In this document: positions 24,026 to 34,847 of the stretch, in pieces
Position numbering within the stretch: the stretch's first letter is position 1
Layout: every line of letters starts with the position of its first letter
Assembly: GCF_963678635.1 (NCBI RefSeq)
Contig: NC_087071.1
Location: 2,898,865-2,962,864, forward strand
DNA: 64,000 nt
From: Symsagittifera roscoffensis
Lineage: Eukaryota > Xenacoelomorpha > Acoela > Convolutidae
Reading direction: 5' to 3'
Notes under the pieces: model-generated
The model's input: only the letters and a program-made list of their open reading frames with translations
Database searches by the model: none
What the model was told of the DNA's origin: nothing
Position numbers and translations under genes: made by a program

Positions 24026-24235
24026 CTTGTAGCTAAGCTGATATCATCATGGTGTCAAGATACATCTGAATATCTCAAAAAACTTGGTTCCATTCCATAA
24101 AATGATTATCTTCATGGTGTATTAAATTACATTTGATGTCGTATTTTTTCTCTGCTAACTATAACTAAATATGTGTAACTAATTGCTTTCCATTTTTGTA
24201 ATTTGTAATTACAATCTTTAATAAATTATTTGAAA

Positions 24236-24253
24236 GCCTAATTGTTGTGATAA
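24236..24253 (+). repeat. Target site duplication, right
   Basis: GCCTAATTGTTGTGATAA, the normal spacer sequence just upstream of the splice-donor-like site. The interrupted spacer resumes here. Confidence 0.85.
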
Positions 24254-25058
24254 ACTTATTAATTATGTAAGTATTCAAATCTATTTGATAAGTTTTCTTT
24301 GAATGCACTCTGCGACAGCGGAGGGCAGCCCAATTCTCTTGAAAAAAGCAAGAAAAAAATTGCACTAAGTTAAAAGTTAGCTTTTAGGCCAATTTTCGTC
24401 CAAAATGGCCGAAATTCGGGTCCACCCAAATTTTCAACTGATGATTACTCCAGCTACACTTGAGCTACAAACGTCGTTTTGGGCTCGTTGGAATTGTCCT
24501 GAGCTCAAATTTATGAAACAAGATGAAAAAGGGAACTTTGAACGAAAAAAAAAATAAAAATGTTGATAATTTCATTTTTTGCACCACGCTCGATTAGGCT
24601 TAACTTTTTGGCATCACCGAGACTTCAAAAGCTTATAACTTTGTGTTGGACCGACGAAATTGGTTCATTTTCTCAGTCCCCCAAGATTCGACTATGATCT
24701 TACGATCCAAATAAGAAAATTTGGAAATTTTAAAATTTTTGGGCAAGTTATGGCCGTTCGCGCAATTCATCAGGCTCGATTGAGCTTATTTTTTTGACAT
24801 CACTGAAATTCAAAAGGCTATAACTCAAAGACCCCAAAAGTTATCTCCATTATTTTTATCCTATCAGCAGCTGATTGTACACAAAATTGATACTGGAAAA
24901 GAAATTTTTCGGTTTTCTATTGTTTTGGCCAAAATTTGACCCATTGAAAATTTTTGCAACACGCTCGATTAGGCTTAACTTTTTGACATCACCGAAATTT
25001 AAACAGCAATAACTCTTAGCGCATAAAAGTAAAAGAAATACTTTTGCTTTAAATAAAA

Positions 25059-25176
25059 GCCTACAACACCTGGTGTTCCCAGGCGGTCTCCCATCCAAGT
25101 ACTAACCAGGCCCAATGTTGCTTAACTTCGGTGATCGGACGAGAACCGGTGCATTCAACATGGTATGGTCGTAGGC
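25059..25176 (-). rRNA. 5S rRNA (copy 18)
   Basis: Consensus sequence. First gene after the non-LTR insertion and the first of three nearly identical 1277-bp units. Confidence 0.97.
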
Positions 25177-25499
25177 ATTTGAGTTACTCCGCTTTCATTT
25201 ATATCCATACTAGCATATGTCTATGTACATTACTTTTAAAACACTCGCCCTCGCGCGAGAGTAAAAATATGCTCTTATACCATGTAAAATTTTGCACGCT
25301 CACGTTATAATTTATGCATATCAAACAAAAATTTGAAAATTGACATTGTTTGGATTTTTTTGGCCCAATGTGTTTTATGGCCAAATCGGCTGGTCAAAAC
25401 CTATGGAGCGTGTACAAGGTGCCTTGAATGACCATCTATGGCATGATTACCGCACATTCACTGTAAGTGGCATATGATTGAATACCAGCCAGGATACTG

Positions 25500-25630
25500 T
25501 CAGTTGCTTTTAGCCTAATTGTTGTGATTAACTTATTAAAGAGGTAAGTATTCAAATTTATTTGATAAGTTTTCTTTGAATGCACTCTGCGACAGCGGAG
25601 GGCAGTCCAATTCTCTTGAAAAATGCAAGA
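25500..25630 (+). ncRNA. Spliced-leader-like block (AGAG|GTAAGT type)
   Basis: Copy with AAAGAG before the donor (GT at 25544) and the hairpin at 25581-25604. The same form occurs at 26821 and 28098. Donor, small stem and hairpin are kept while the bases just before the donor vary. Confidence 0.25.
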
Positions 25631-26335
25631 AAAAAAATTGCACTAACGTAAAAGTTAGCTTTTAGGCCGATTTTCGTCCAAAATGGCAGAAATTCGGGTC
25701 CCCCCAAATTTTCAACTGATGATTACTCAACGTACACTTGAGCTACAAACGTCGTTTTGGGCTCGTTGGAATTGTCCTGAGCTCAAAATTATGAAACAAG
25801 ATGAAAAAAAGAACTTTGAACGAAAAAAAAACAAAAATTTTGATAATTTCATTTTTTGCACCACGCTCGATTAGGCTTAACTTTTTGGCATCACCGAGAC
25901 TTCAAAAGCTTATAACTTTGTGTTGGACCGACGAAATTGGTTCATTTTCTCAGTCCCCCAAGATTCGACTATGATCTTACGATCCAAATAAGAAAATTTG
26001 GAAATTTTAAAATTTTTGGGCAAGTTATGGCCGTTCGCGCAATTCATCAGGCTCGATTGAGCTTATTTTTTTGACATCACTGAAATTCAAAAGGCTATAA
26101 CTCAAAGACCCCAAAAGTTATCTCCATTATTTTTATCCTATCAGCAGCTGATTGTACACAAAATTGATACTGGAAAAGAAATTTTTCGGTTTTCTATTGT
26201 TTTGGCCAAAATTTGACCCATTGAAAATTTTTGCACCACGCTCGATTAGGCTTAACTTTTTGACATCACCGAAATTTAAACAGCAATAACTCTTAGCGCA
26301 TAAAAGTAAAAGAAATACTTTTGCGTTAAATAAAA

Positions 26336-26453
26336 GCCTACAACACCTGGTGTTCCCAGGCGGTCTCCCATCCAAGTACTAACCAGGCCCAATATTGCTT
26401 AACTTCGGTGATCGGACGAGAACCGGTGCATTCAACATGGTATGGTCGTAGGC
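26336..26453 (-). rRNA. 5S rRNA (copy 19)
   Basis: One change (plus-strand CAATATTGC for CAATGTTGC), shared with copies 20-23, which marks a local subfamily. Confidence 0.96.
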
Positions 26454-27612
26454 ATTTGAGTTACTCCGCTTTCATTTATATCCTTTCTAGCATATGTCTA
26501 TGTACATTACTTTTAAAACACTCGCCCTCGCGCGAGAGTAAAAATATGATCTTATACGATGTAAAATTTTGCACGCTCACGTTATAATTTATGCATATCA
26601 AACAAAAATTTGAAAATTGACATTGTTTGGATTTTTTTGGCCCAATGTGTTTTATGGCCAAATCGGCTGGTCAAAACCTATGGAGCGTGTACAAGGTGCC
26701 TTGAATGACCATCTATGGCATGATTACCGCACATTCACTGTAAGTGGCATATGATTGAATACCAGCCAGGATACTGTCAGTTGCTTTTAGCCTAATTGTT
26801 GTGATTAACTTATTAAAGAGGTAAGTATTCAAATTTATTTGATAAGTTTTCTTTGAATGCACTCTGCGACAGCGGAGGGCAGTCCAATTCTCTTGAAAAA
26901 TGCAAGAAAAAAAATTGCACTAACGTAAAAGTTAGCTTTTAGGCCGATTTTCGTCCAAAATGGCAGAAATTCGGGTCCCCCCAAATTTTCAACTGATGAT
27001 TACTCAACGTACACTTGAGCTACAAACGTCGTTTTGGGCTCGTTGGAATTGTCCTGAGCTCAAAATTATGAAACAAGATGAAAAAAAGAACTTTGAACGA
27101 AAAAAAAACAAAAATTTTGATAATTTCATTTTTTGCACCACGCTCGATTAGGCTTAACTTTTTGGCATCACCGAGACTTCAAAAGCTTATAACTTTGTGT
27201 TGGACCGACGAAATTGGTTCATTTTCTCAGTCCCACAAGATTCGACTATGATCTTACGATCCAAATAAGAAAATTTGGAAATTTTAAAATTTTTGGGCAA
27301 GTTATGACCGTTCGCGCAATTCATCAGGCTCGATTGAGCTTATTTTTTTGACATCACTGAAATTCAAAAGGCTATAACTCAAAGACCCCAAAAGTTATCT
27401 CCATTATTTTTATCCTATCAGCAGCTGATTGTACACAAAATTGATACTGGAAAAGAAATTTTTCGGTTTTCTATTGTTTTGGCCAAAATTTGACCCATTG
27501 AAAATTTTTGCACCACGCTCGATTAGGCTTAACTTTTTGACATCACCGAAATTTAAACAGCAATAACTCTTAGCGCATAAAAGTAAAAGAAATACTTTTG
27601 CTTTAAATAAAA

Positions 27613-27730
27613 GCCTACAACACCTGGTGTTCCCAGGCGGTCTCCCATCCAAGTACTAACCAGGCCCAATATTGCTTAACTTCGGTGATCGGACGAGAAC
27701 CGGTGCATTCAACATGGTATGGTCGTAGGC
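27613..27730 (-). rRNA. 5S rRNA (copy 20)
   Basis: Same CAATATTGC subtype as copy 19, exactly 1277 bp downstream of it. Confidence 0.96.
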
Positions 27731-28890
27731 ATTTGAGTTACTCCGCTTTCATTTATATCCTTTCTAGCATATGTCTATGTACATTACTTTTAAAACACTC
27801 GCCCTCGCGCGAGAGTAAAAATATGATCTTATACCATGTAAAATTTTGCACGCTCACGTTATAATTTATGCATATCAAACAAAAATTTGAAAATTGACAT
27901 TGTTTGGATTTTTTTGGCCCAATGTGTTTTATGGCCACATCGGCTGGTCAAAACCTATGGAGCGTGTACAAGGTGCCTTGAATGACCATCTATGGCATGA
28001 TTACCGCACATTCACTGTAAGTGGCATATGATTGAATACCAGCCAGGATACTGTCAGTTGCTTTTAGCCTAATTGTTGTGATTAACTTATTAAAGAGGTA
28101 AGTATTCAAATTTATTTGATAAGTTTTCTTTGAATGCACTCTGCGACAGCGGAGAGCAGTCCAATTCTCTTGAAAAATGCAAGAAAAAAAATTGCACTAA
28201 CGTAAAAGTTAGCTTTTAGGCCGATTTTCGTCCAAAATGGCAGAAATTCGGGTCCCCCCAAATTTTCAACTGATGATTACTCAACGTACACTTGAGCTAC
28301 AAACGTCGTTTTGGGCTCGTTGGAATTGTCCTGAGCTCAAAATTATGAAACAAGATGAAAAAATGAACTTTGAACGAAAAAAAAAACAAAAATTTTGATA
28401 ATTTCATTTTTTGCACCACGCTCGATTAGGCTTAACTTTTTGGCATCACCGAGATTTCAAAAGCTTATAACTTTGTGTTGGACCGACAAAATCGGTTCAT
28501 TTTCTCAGTCCCCCAAGATTTGACTATGATCTTACAATCCAAATAATAAAATTTGGAAATTTTACAATTTTTGGGCAAGTTATGGCCGTTCGCGCAATTC
28601 ACCAGGCTCGATTGGGCTTATTTTTTTGACATCACCGAAATTCAAAAGGCTTTAACTCAAAGACCCCAAAAGTTATCTCCATTATTTTTGGCCTATCAGC
28701 AGCTGATTGTACACAAAATTGATACTGCAAAAGTAATTTTTCGGTTTTCTATTGTTTTGGCCAAAATTTGACCCATTGAAAATTTTTGCACCACGCTCGA
28801 TTAGGCTTAACTTTTTGACATCACCGAAATTTAAACAGCAATAACTCTTAGCGCATAAAAGTAAAAGAATTACTTTTGCTTTAAATAAAA

Positions 28891-29008
28891 GCCTACAACA
28901 CCTGGTGTTCCCAGGCGGTCTCCCATCCAAGTACTAACCAGGCCCAATATTGCTTAACTTCGGTGATCGGACGAGAACCGGTGCATTCAACATGGTATGG
29001 TCGTAGGC
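28891..29008 (-). rRNA. 5S rRNA (copy 21)
   Basis: CAATATTGC subtype. Last 5S gene before the first LTR copy. Confidence 0.96.
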
Positions 29009-29674
29009 ATTTGAGTTACTCCGCTTTCATTTATATCCTTACTAGCATATGTCTATGTACATTACTTTTAAAACACTAGCCCTGCGCGAGAGTAAAAATA
29101 TGCTCTTGTACCATGTAAAATTTTGCACGCTCACGTTATAATTTATGCATTTCAAACAAAATTTTGAAAATTGACTTTGTTTGGAATTTTTTTGGCCCAA
29201 TGTGTTTTATGGCCAAATCGGCTGGTCAAAACCTATGGAGCGTGTACAAGGTGCCTTGAATGACCATCTATGGCATGATAGCCGCACATTCATTGTAAGT
29301 GGCATATGATTGAATACCAGCCAGGATACTGTCAGTTGCTTTTAGCCTAATTGTTGTGATAAACTTATTAAATAGGTAAGTATTCATATCTATTTGATAA
29401 GTTTTCTTTGAATGCACTCTGCGACAGCGGAAGGCAGCCCAATTCTCCTGAAAAATGCAAGAAAAAAAATTGCACAAACTTAAAAGTTAGCTTTTAGGCC
29501 GATTTTCGTCCAAAATGGCCGAAATTCGGGTCCCCCCAAATTTTCAACTGATGATTACTCCACACTCCACGTACACTTGAGCTACAAACGTCGTTTTGGG
29601 CTCGTTGGAATTTTCCTGAGCTCAAATTTATGAAACGAGATGAAAAAATGAACTTTGAACGAAAAAAAAAAATT

Positions 29675-30581
29675 TGTGACATTCGACCAGAATGTGCCAA
29701 AATGCAATCTCTGCAGAATTCGAATTTTTAGCAGCGAGCCTTCCGGATTAGTAATTTTTAAGGATTAAGAACGTTATTTGAACGATTGAACAAAACGTGA
29801 AGGTTGAGGGATTCGGAAATTGCTAATTTTTAAATTTTCGAAGTGATTACGTAACATTTCTGAGAAACGTCAGAAACGGCTATTTTGGCAGAAAAGCTAA
29901 AAAGCAACAGAAAAACGATAGTCGCACTGACGAAAAACAACGAAGATTGTGATAGAAAAACAACAGAGAAAACAGAAGGACTTTCCGAGTTGCAACTATT
30001 GTGTCGCTACAATAGTTGCAAGGCCGTTGCAGACAACGGTGAAGGGTGCAAGATAGCCTTCCGGATTACGAAGAAGTCAAGATTAACGAGCTTGATTCAG
30101 TGGATTCAAGAATCCGGAAGGGTTTCGGAACTGGAACTTTTATTCTTTTATATAAACTTTTAGCTTCTTGTCATGTCTTGATTTGAAATTAATCAACAAC
30201 TGGATTCATTTCGATAAGGATGAGAAGCTAGGAGTTGGGGGAAAGGGTTGATCCATCTTCGATGGAGATGATGATTTTTATCTACTGAACAAAAACAATA
30301 ATAATTCAATAAGTAGTAGCCCTGTTTTTAGGAGTGACCTCGTGGTCTGAGGATACTGAGACCCAGCCATGAGCTCACTATTCCTGCATGTAATTAAGTT
30401 AATTTGAGTGTTTTGACCGAAGCCGAAAGCAGTAACGTTTTTTGTCGACCCGATGTTAGAAAAGACCACCAAAAGTACTGGCTTGGTAGAGACGGTGAAA
30501 AGCTCTGTTTAGACGTTAGCCAGTCGTCTTAGGACTTAGTTTTATTTTCCGTCGATATGTATCTTCCGGGCGAATGTTACA
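29675..30581 (+). repeat. LTR of the giant element, copy 1
   Basis: 907 bp, starting TGTGACATTCG and ending CGAATGTTACA. These ends are inverted repeats matching at 10 of 11 positions, with the TG...CA termini expected of LTRs. A TATA-like TATATAAA lies at 30149-30156. Several inverted pairs built on CCTTCCGGATT and AATCCGGAAGG occur inside. The orientation is that of the full element. It inserted in 5S spacer at the stretch AAAATTTTGATAA. Confidence 0.85.
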
Positions 30582-32862
30582 TACATGTTTTTATGGCGCT
30601 CCTGGGTGTTATTCTTTTTTAACATCATGACCGGCAGAACCGTTAACGAGCACTCCGCGCCGAGCGGATGCTCACATTAACGCCCTTAACAGGCCTAAAC
30701 CGCCGGGGCGGAAGGGTAGTTTGGAACGCGGAAGCCTTCCGGATTACCGTGAATAGCTTTTTAACTTAGTTAAGACCGAAAATTCACGAATCAGGAAGGG
30801 TGGGGGGATCGGCCATTCCCTCGTTCCATGAGAGGTTTGTGACCAAAAACACTTAAAGATATATATAAAACCAAACAAAAAGTAGTATAGTACCCAAGAA
30901 AAACAAAAAAACATAAAAGAAAACCGAAAAAACCAAAAACAGTAAAAAAAAAAAAAAAGTAAAAAATCAGTAGAAATCATCCCCCCAGACAAGATGTGAT
31001 CCGACCCTCCCGTTGTTGTTGATAGATATATTGCTGTTACAGGCATTTATATCAGTCAGGATCGTTACGATCAATTTTGTAGCCTGTTTGTGAGGCTTGT
31101 ACTGTAGGGTTATTTGAGCATTTAAGCACGTTAATGATAAATTGCGCTCAATCTGGAAGGGTCAGCTGATTTGCGCTCAATTCGGAAGGGTCTTGGGAGA
31201 AGACTGATCCGGCAAGCAGTACAAGGAGCAACAAGAAGGCGCTCAACGACAACAACAATCGACTGTTGGGTATCGTTAACAAGTTTTGTATCCCTTTTGG
31301 TACAAAAAGTAAGATAGTAATCTGTGGGGGGCTCGACAGTGCTGCACTGTAGTGACCCTTCACCGAGCTGCGAATATCCGAGTTAAGCACCTTAATTCGG
31401 ATATTAAACAAACCCGGAGGGGTATAGTATTATTAATATGATTACTAATATAGCCTTTATTAATACTCTTATACCGTTTTTCAGTGAAAAACACAGAAAG
31501 TAGACCGGTTTTTAGGGTCAAAATAGCGATATTTTGATCCCCCCACAAGTCGCGATTTTTGAGATAACGATATTTTTTGAAACGGAAAAAAGTGTTAAGT
31601 TAGTGTGTTACATCGTAACTGCACTACCATAATAGATAGACCCGGTTAAGTTTAGTTCGAAAGTGGTTGGAACTATTTTGGTACTGAAAACCGAAATTTC
31701 GTGATTTTGAGAAAACGAAACACTATAAAATCAGAAAAATTTTTGAAATTTTTGAGTTACAACAATAAAAATAGTTGTTCGGACAACGTCCACTAGTGAA
31801 TCTACAAGTTTTAAAACCCGCTACCCGAAAGCCTTCCGGGTTACAGAGAAATCGAACTTAACGTGTTTGATTTGGTGGATTCATCAATCCGGAGGGGTAC
31901 AGGTAGCATAGTTTTTCTCAAATTTTCTCAACTAAAGCGTTTTAGATCGGGTCTTTTGCATTGAACTAGAAGAGTATAGGCCTTCTGAGCTCGAATCAAT
32001 AAATTTTAGGTCGAAAGGACCACATTTGCGGAAAAAGTTAGGCGGAACCTATAATAGAGAACCTATAATAGAGAACGTTTTGGCTAATAACTTTTCGACG
32101 ACTGAACAGATCCAGTTGATCTTGGTACCAATAGATCAGAAATCAGCTGAGCTTACTGATAGGGACAAAAGTTTTGCAAAAAAGTAAGCGTGAAAATTTT
32201 TTGAGATTGTTTTTAACAAATTCCTCAATTTGGAAGGGTACACCCTTCACGTTTTATAAAAATTTTTTGGAAAAGCCCTTATACCCCTACCAAAAGGTAA
32301 TAGCGGTTGAATAAAGTAACTTTAGGCTGCTCTAGACGAAAAGTGAAGGCTAAAGGCACAGCAAAACCTTAATCGAGCCGAAGTTAGGCAAGCGACAAGA
32401 CCCTTCACCGTTAGTGTGAATTGTAAAATAAGAGGCTTAACTTCAATCCGGAAGGGTCTAGGAAAGTAGTACATACCCTTCCTAGTTAATTGAAAAAGCA
32501 AAATTGCATCGGAAAACGTATCCGGAGGGGTATAGGTTGAAAGAAGGAAACCTCCGAAAAGCTACTTTTACGAAACCGGAGGGCTCCCAATCCGGAGGGG
32601 TCAAAATTTTTTCAAGTTAGGAGGGGTCCGAATCCGGAGGGGTCTTATAGTTGCTAATTCGGAGGGGTCCAAATCCGGAGGGGTCTTGTGTTAACTCACT
32701 CGGAGGGGTCCCAATCCGGAAAGGTCTAGATTTTGTTAGTCCGGAAGGGTCCTATTTGTACCAATCCGGAGGGGTATTATTTTATTAAAGGACTTAGGTA
32801 GGCGAAAGAAAGACTAAAGTGAGAGGTATTAGGTTATTAGCACACAGGCTAGGAATCAGTGA
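30582..32862 (+). mobile_element. Leader fragment of the giant element attached to LTR copy 1
   Basis: 2281 bp of the non-coding leader that normally follows the 5' LTR. It includes a candidate primer-binding site starting TGGCGCTCC at 30594, the long hairpin at 31373-31405, and the CCGGAGGGGT-motif cluster at about 32440-32780. It ends abruptly after AATCAGTGA and joins 5S spacer (CTCGATTGGG). All coding sequence and the 3' LTR are absent. The short open frames inside are not supported as genes. Confidence 0.85.
31373..31405 (+). other. 33-nt hairpin in the leader (copy 1)
   Basis: AATATCCGAGTTAAG, loop CAC, CTTAATTCGGATATT: 15 base pairs with one G-T wobble. Repeated at 35638-35670 (outermost pair lost) and 39650-39682 (intact). 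Confidence 0.75.
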
Positions 32863-33934
32863 CTCGATTGGGCTTATTTTTTGACATCACCGAAATTCAA
32901 AAGGCTATAACTCAAAGACCCCAAAAGTTATCTCCATTATTTTTGGCCTATCAGCAGCTGATTGTACACAAAATTGATACTGCAAAAAAAAATTTTCGGT
33001 TTTCTATTGTTTTGGCCAAAATTTGACCCATTGAAAATTTTTGCAGTACGCTCGATTAGGCTTAACTTTTTGACATCACCGAACTTTAAACAGCAATAAC
33101 TCTTAGCGCAGAAAAGTAAAAGAATTACTTTTGCTTTAAATAAAAGCCTACAACACCTGGTGTTCCCAGGCGGTCTCCCATCCAAGTACTAACCAGGCCC
33201 AATATTGCTTAACTTCGGTGATCGGACGAGAACCGGTGCATTCAACATGGTATGGTCGTAGGCATTTGAGTTACTCCGCTTTCATTTATATCCTTACTAG
33301 CATATGTCTATGTACATTACTTTTAAAACACTCGCCCTCGCGCGAGAGTAAAAATATGCTCTTATACCATGTAAAATTTTGCACGCTCACGTTATAATTT
33401 ATGCATTTCAAACAAAATTTTGAAAATTGACATTGTTTGGAATTTTTTTGGCCCAATGTGTTTTATGGCCAAATCGGCTGGTCAAAACCTATGGAGTTTG
33501 TACAAGGTGCCTTGAATGACCATCTATGGCATGATAGCCGCACATTCATTGTAAGTGGCATATGATTGAATACCAGCCAGGATACTGTCAGTTGCTTTTA
33601 GCCTAATTGTTGTGATAAACTTATTAAATAGGTAAGTATTCAAATCTATTTGATAAGTTTTCTTTGAATGCACTCTGCGACAGCGGAAGACAGCCCAATT
33701 CTCCTGAAAAATGCAAGAAAAAAAATTGCACAAACTTAAAAGTTAGCTTTTAGGCCGATTTTCGTCCAAAATGGCCGAAATTCGGGTCCCCCCAAAGTTT
33801 CAACTGATGATTACTCCACACTCCACGTACACTTGAGCTACAAACGTCTTTTTGGGCTCGTTGGAATTTTCCTGAGCTCAAATTTATGAAACGAGTTGAA
33901 AAAATGAACTTTGAACGAAAAAAAAATAAAAATT
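32863..33934. repeat. 5S unit between LTR copies 1 and 2
   Basis: 1072 bp of 5S unit with gene copy 22. It lacks the roughly 200 bp of spacer that would lie between the LTR insertion site and CTCGATTGGG. The splice-donor-like GT is at 33632. Confidence 0.9.
33146..33263 (-). rRNA. 5S rRNA (copy 22)
   Basis: CAATATTGC subtype, lying between two LTR-leader fragments. The 5S gene is intact although its unit has lost about 200 bp of spacer at the retroelement junction. Confidence 0.96.
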
Positions 33935-34847
33935 TGTGACATTCGACCAGAATGTGCCAAAATGCAATCTCTGCAGAATTCGAATTTCTAGCAGCGAGCC
34001 TTCCGGATTAGTGATTTTTAAGGGTTAAGAACGTTATTTGAACGATTGAACAAAACGTGAAGGTTGAGGGATTCGGAAATTGCTAATTTTTAAATTTTCG
34101 AAGTGATTACGTAACATTTCTGAGAAACGTCAGAAACGGCCATTTTGGCAGAAAAGCTAAAAAGCAACAGAATAACGATAGTCGCACTGACGAAAAACAA
34201 CGAAGATTGTGATAGAAAAACAACAGAGAAAACAGAAGGACGTTCCGAGTTGCAACTATTGTGTCGCTACGATAGTTGCAAGGCCGTTGCAGACAACGGT
34301 GAAGGGTGCAAGATAGCCTTCCGGATTACGAAGAAGTCAAGATTAACGAGCTTGATTCAGTGGATTCAAGAATCCGGAAGGGTTTCGGAACTGGAACTTT
34401 TATTCTTTTATATAAACTTTTAGCTTCTTGTCATGTCCTGATTTGAAATTAATCAACAACTGGATTCATTTCGATAAGGATGAGAAGCTAGGAGTTGGGG
34501 GAAAGGGTTGATCCATCTTCGATGGAGATGATGATTTTTATCTACTGAACAAAAACAATAATTCAATAAGTAGTAGCCCTGTTTTTAGGAGTGACCTCGT
34601 GGTCTGGGGATACTGAGACCCATCCATGAGCTCACTTTTCCTGCATGTAATTATGTTAATTTGAGTGTTTTGACCGAAGCCGAAAGCAGTAACGTTTTTT
34701 GTCGACCCGATGTTAGAAAAGACCACCAAAAGTACTGGCTTGGTAGAGACGGTGAGAAGCATAAAAAGCTCTGTTTAGACGTTAGCCAGTCGTCTTAGGG
34801 CTTAGTTTTATTTTCCGTCGATATGTATCTTCCGGGCGAATGTTACA
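33935..34847 (+). repeat. LTR of the giant element, copy 2
   Basis: 913 bp with the same ends and orientation as copy 1, and TATATAAA at 34409-34416. Its left junction with 5S spacer is the same as in copies 1 and 3. Confidence 0.85.

Larger units (their letters stand above)
21584..24235 (+). mobile_element. Non-LTR retrotransposon remnant, internally deleted
   Basis: A 2.65-kb insertion in the 5S spacer, flanked by an 18-bp target site duplication and lacking terminal repeats. From left to right it has an untranslated start, an ORF1-like region with a Cys/His motif, two further frames with a repeated domain, the first residues of an endonuclease-type ORF2, and the C-terminal Cys/His motif of ORF2. 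The whole reverse transcriptase and most of the endonuclease are missing. A polyadenylation-like AATAAA lies at 24220-24225, but there is no long A tail, only AAA. The clade (for example Jockey-, CR1- or I-like) cannot be told without the RT. Confidence 0.8.
24254..29674. repeat. 5S rDNA tandem array, second block (four units)
   Basis: Units with 5S genes at 25059, 26336, 27613 and 28891. From about 24580 to 28350 the period is exactly 1277 bp and three units share private marks (GAGACTTC at 24621, 25898 and 27175; GTGATTAAC; AAAGAGGTAAGT). This indicates a very recent amplification. At 24261-24270 the bases before the donor-like site are changed (AATTATGTAA). No protein genes. Confidence 0.93.

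Noticed and set aside
29885-30163. A 92-aa plus-strand frame (AEKLKSNR...) in each LTR
   Set aside because: No ATG start, placed across the TATA-like site, and shortened by a stop in the third copy.
31148-31411. An 87-aa minus-strand frame with a hydrophobic Leu run, kept in three leader copies
   Set aside because: The three copies are recent duplicates, so conservation has no weight. The Leu run comes from repeated CAACAA-type sequence, and the frame is antisense to the element.
29675-32862. A single 3.2-kb LTR
   Set aside because: The whole 3.2-kb block precedes the coding region only once, and the right-hand copy stops at GGTTACA. The TGTGACATTCG and CGAATGTTACA ends define a 0.9-kb LTR, and the remaining 2.3 kb is leader.
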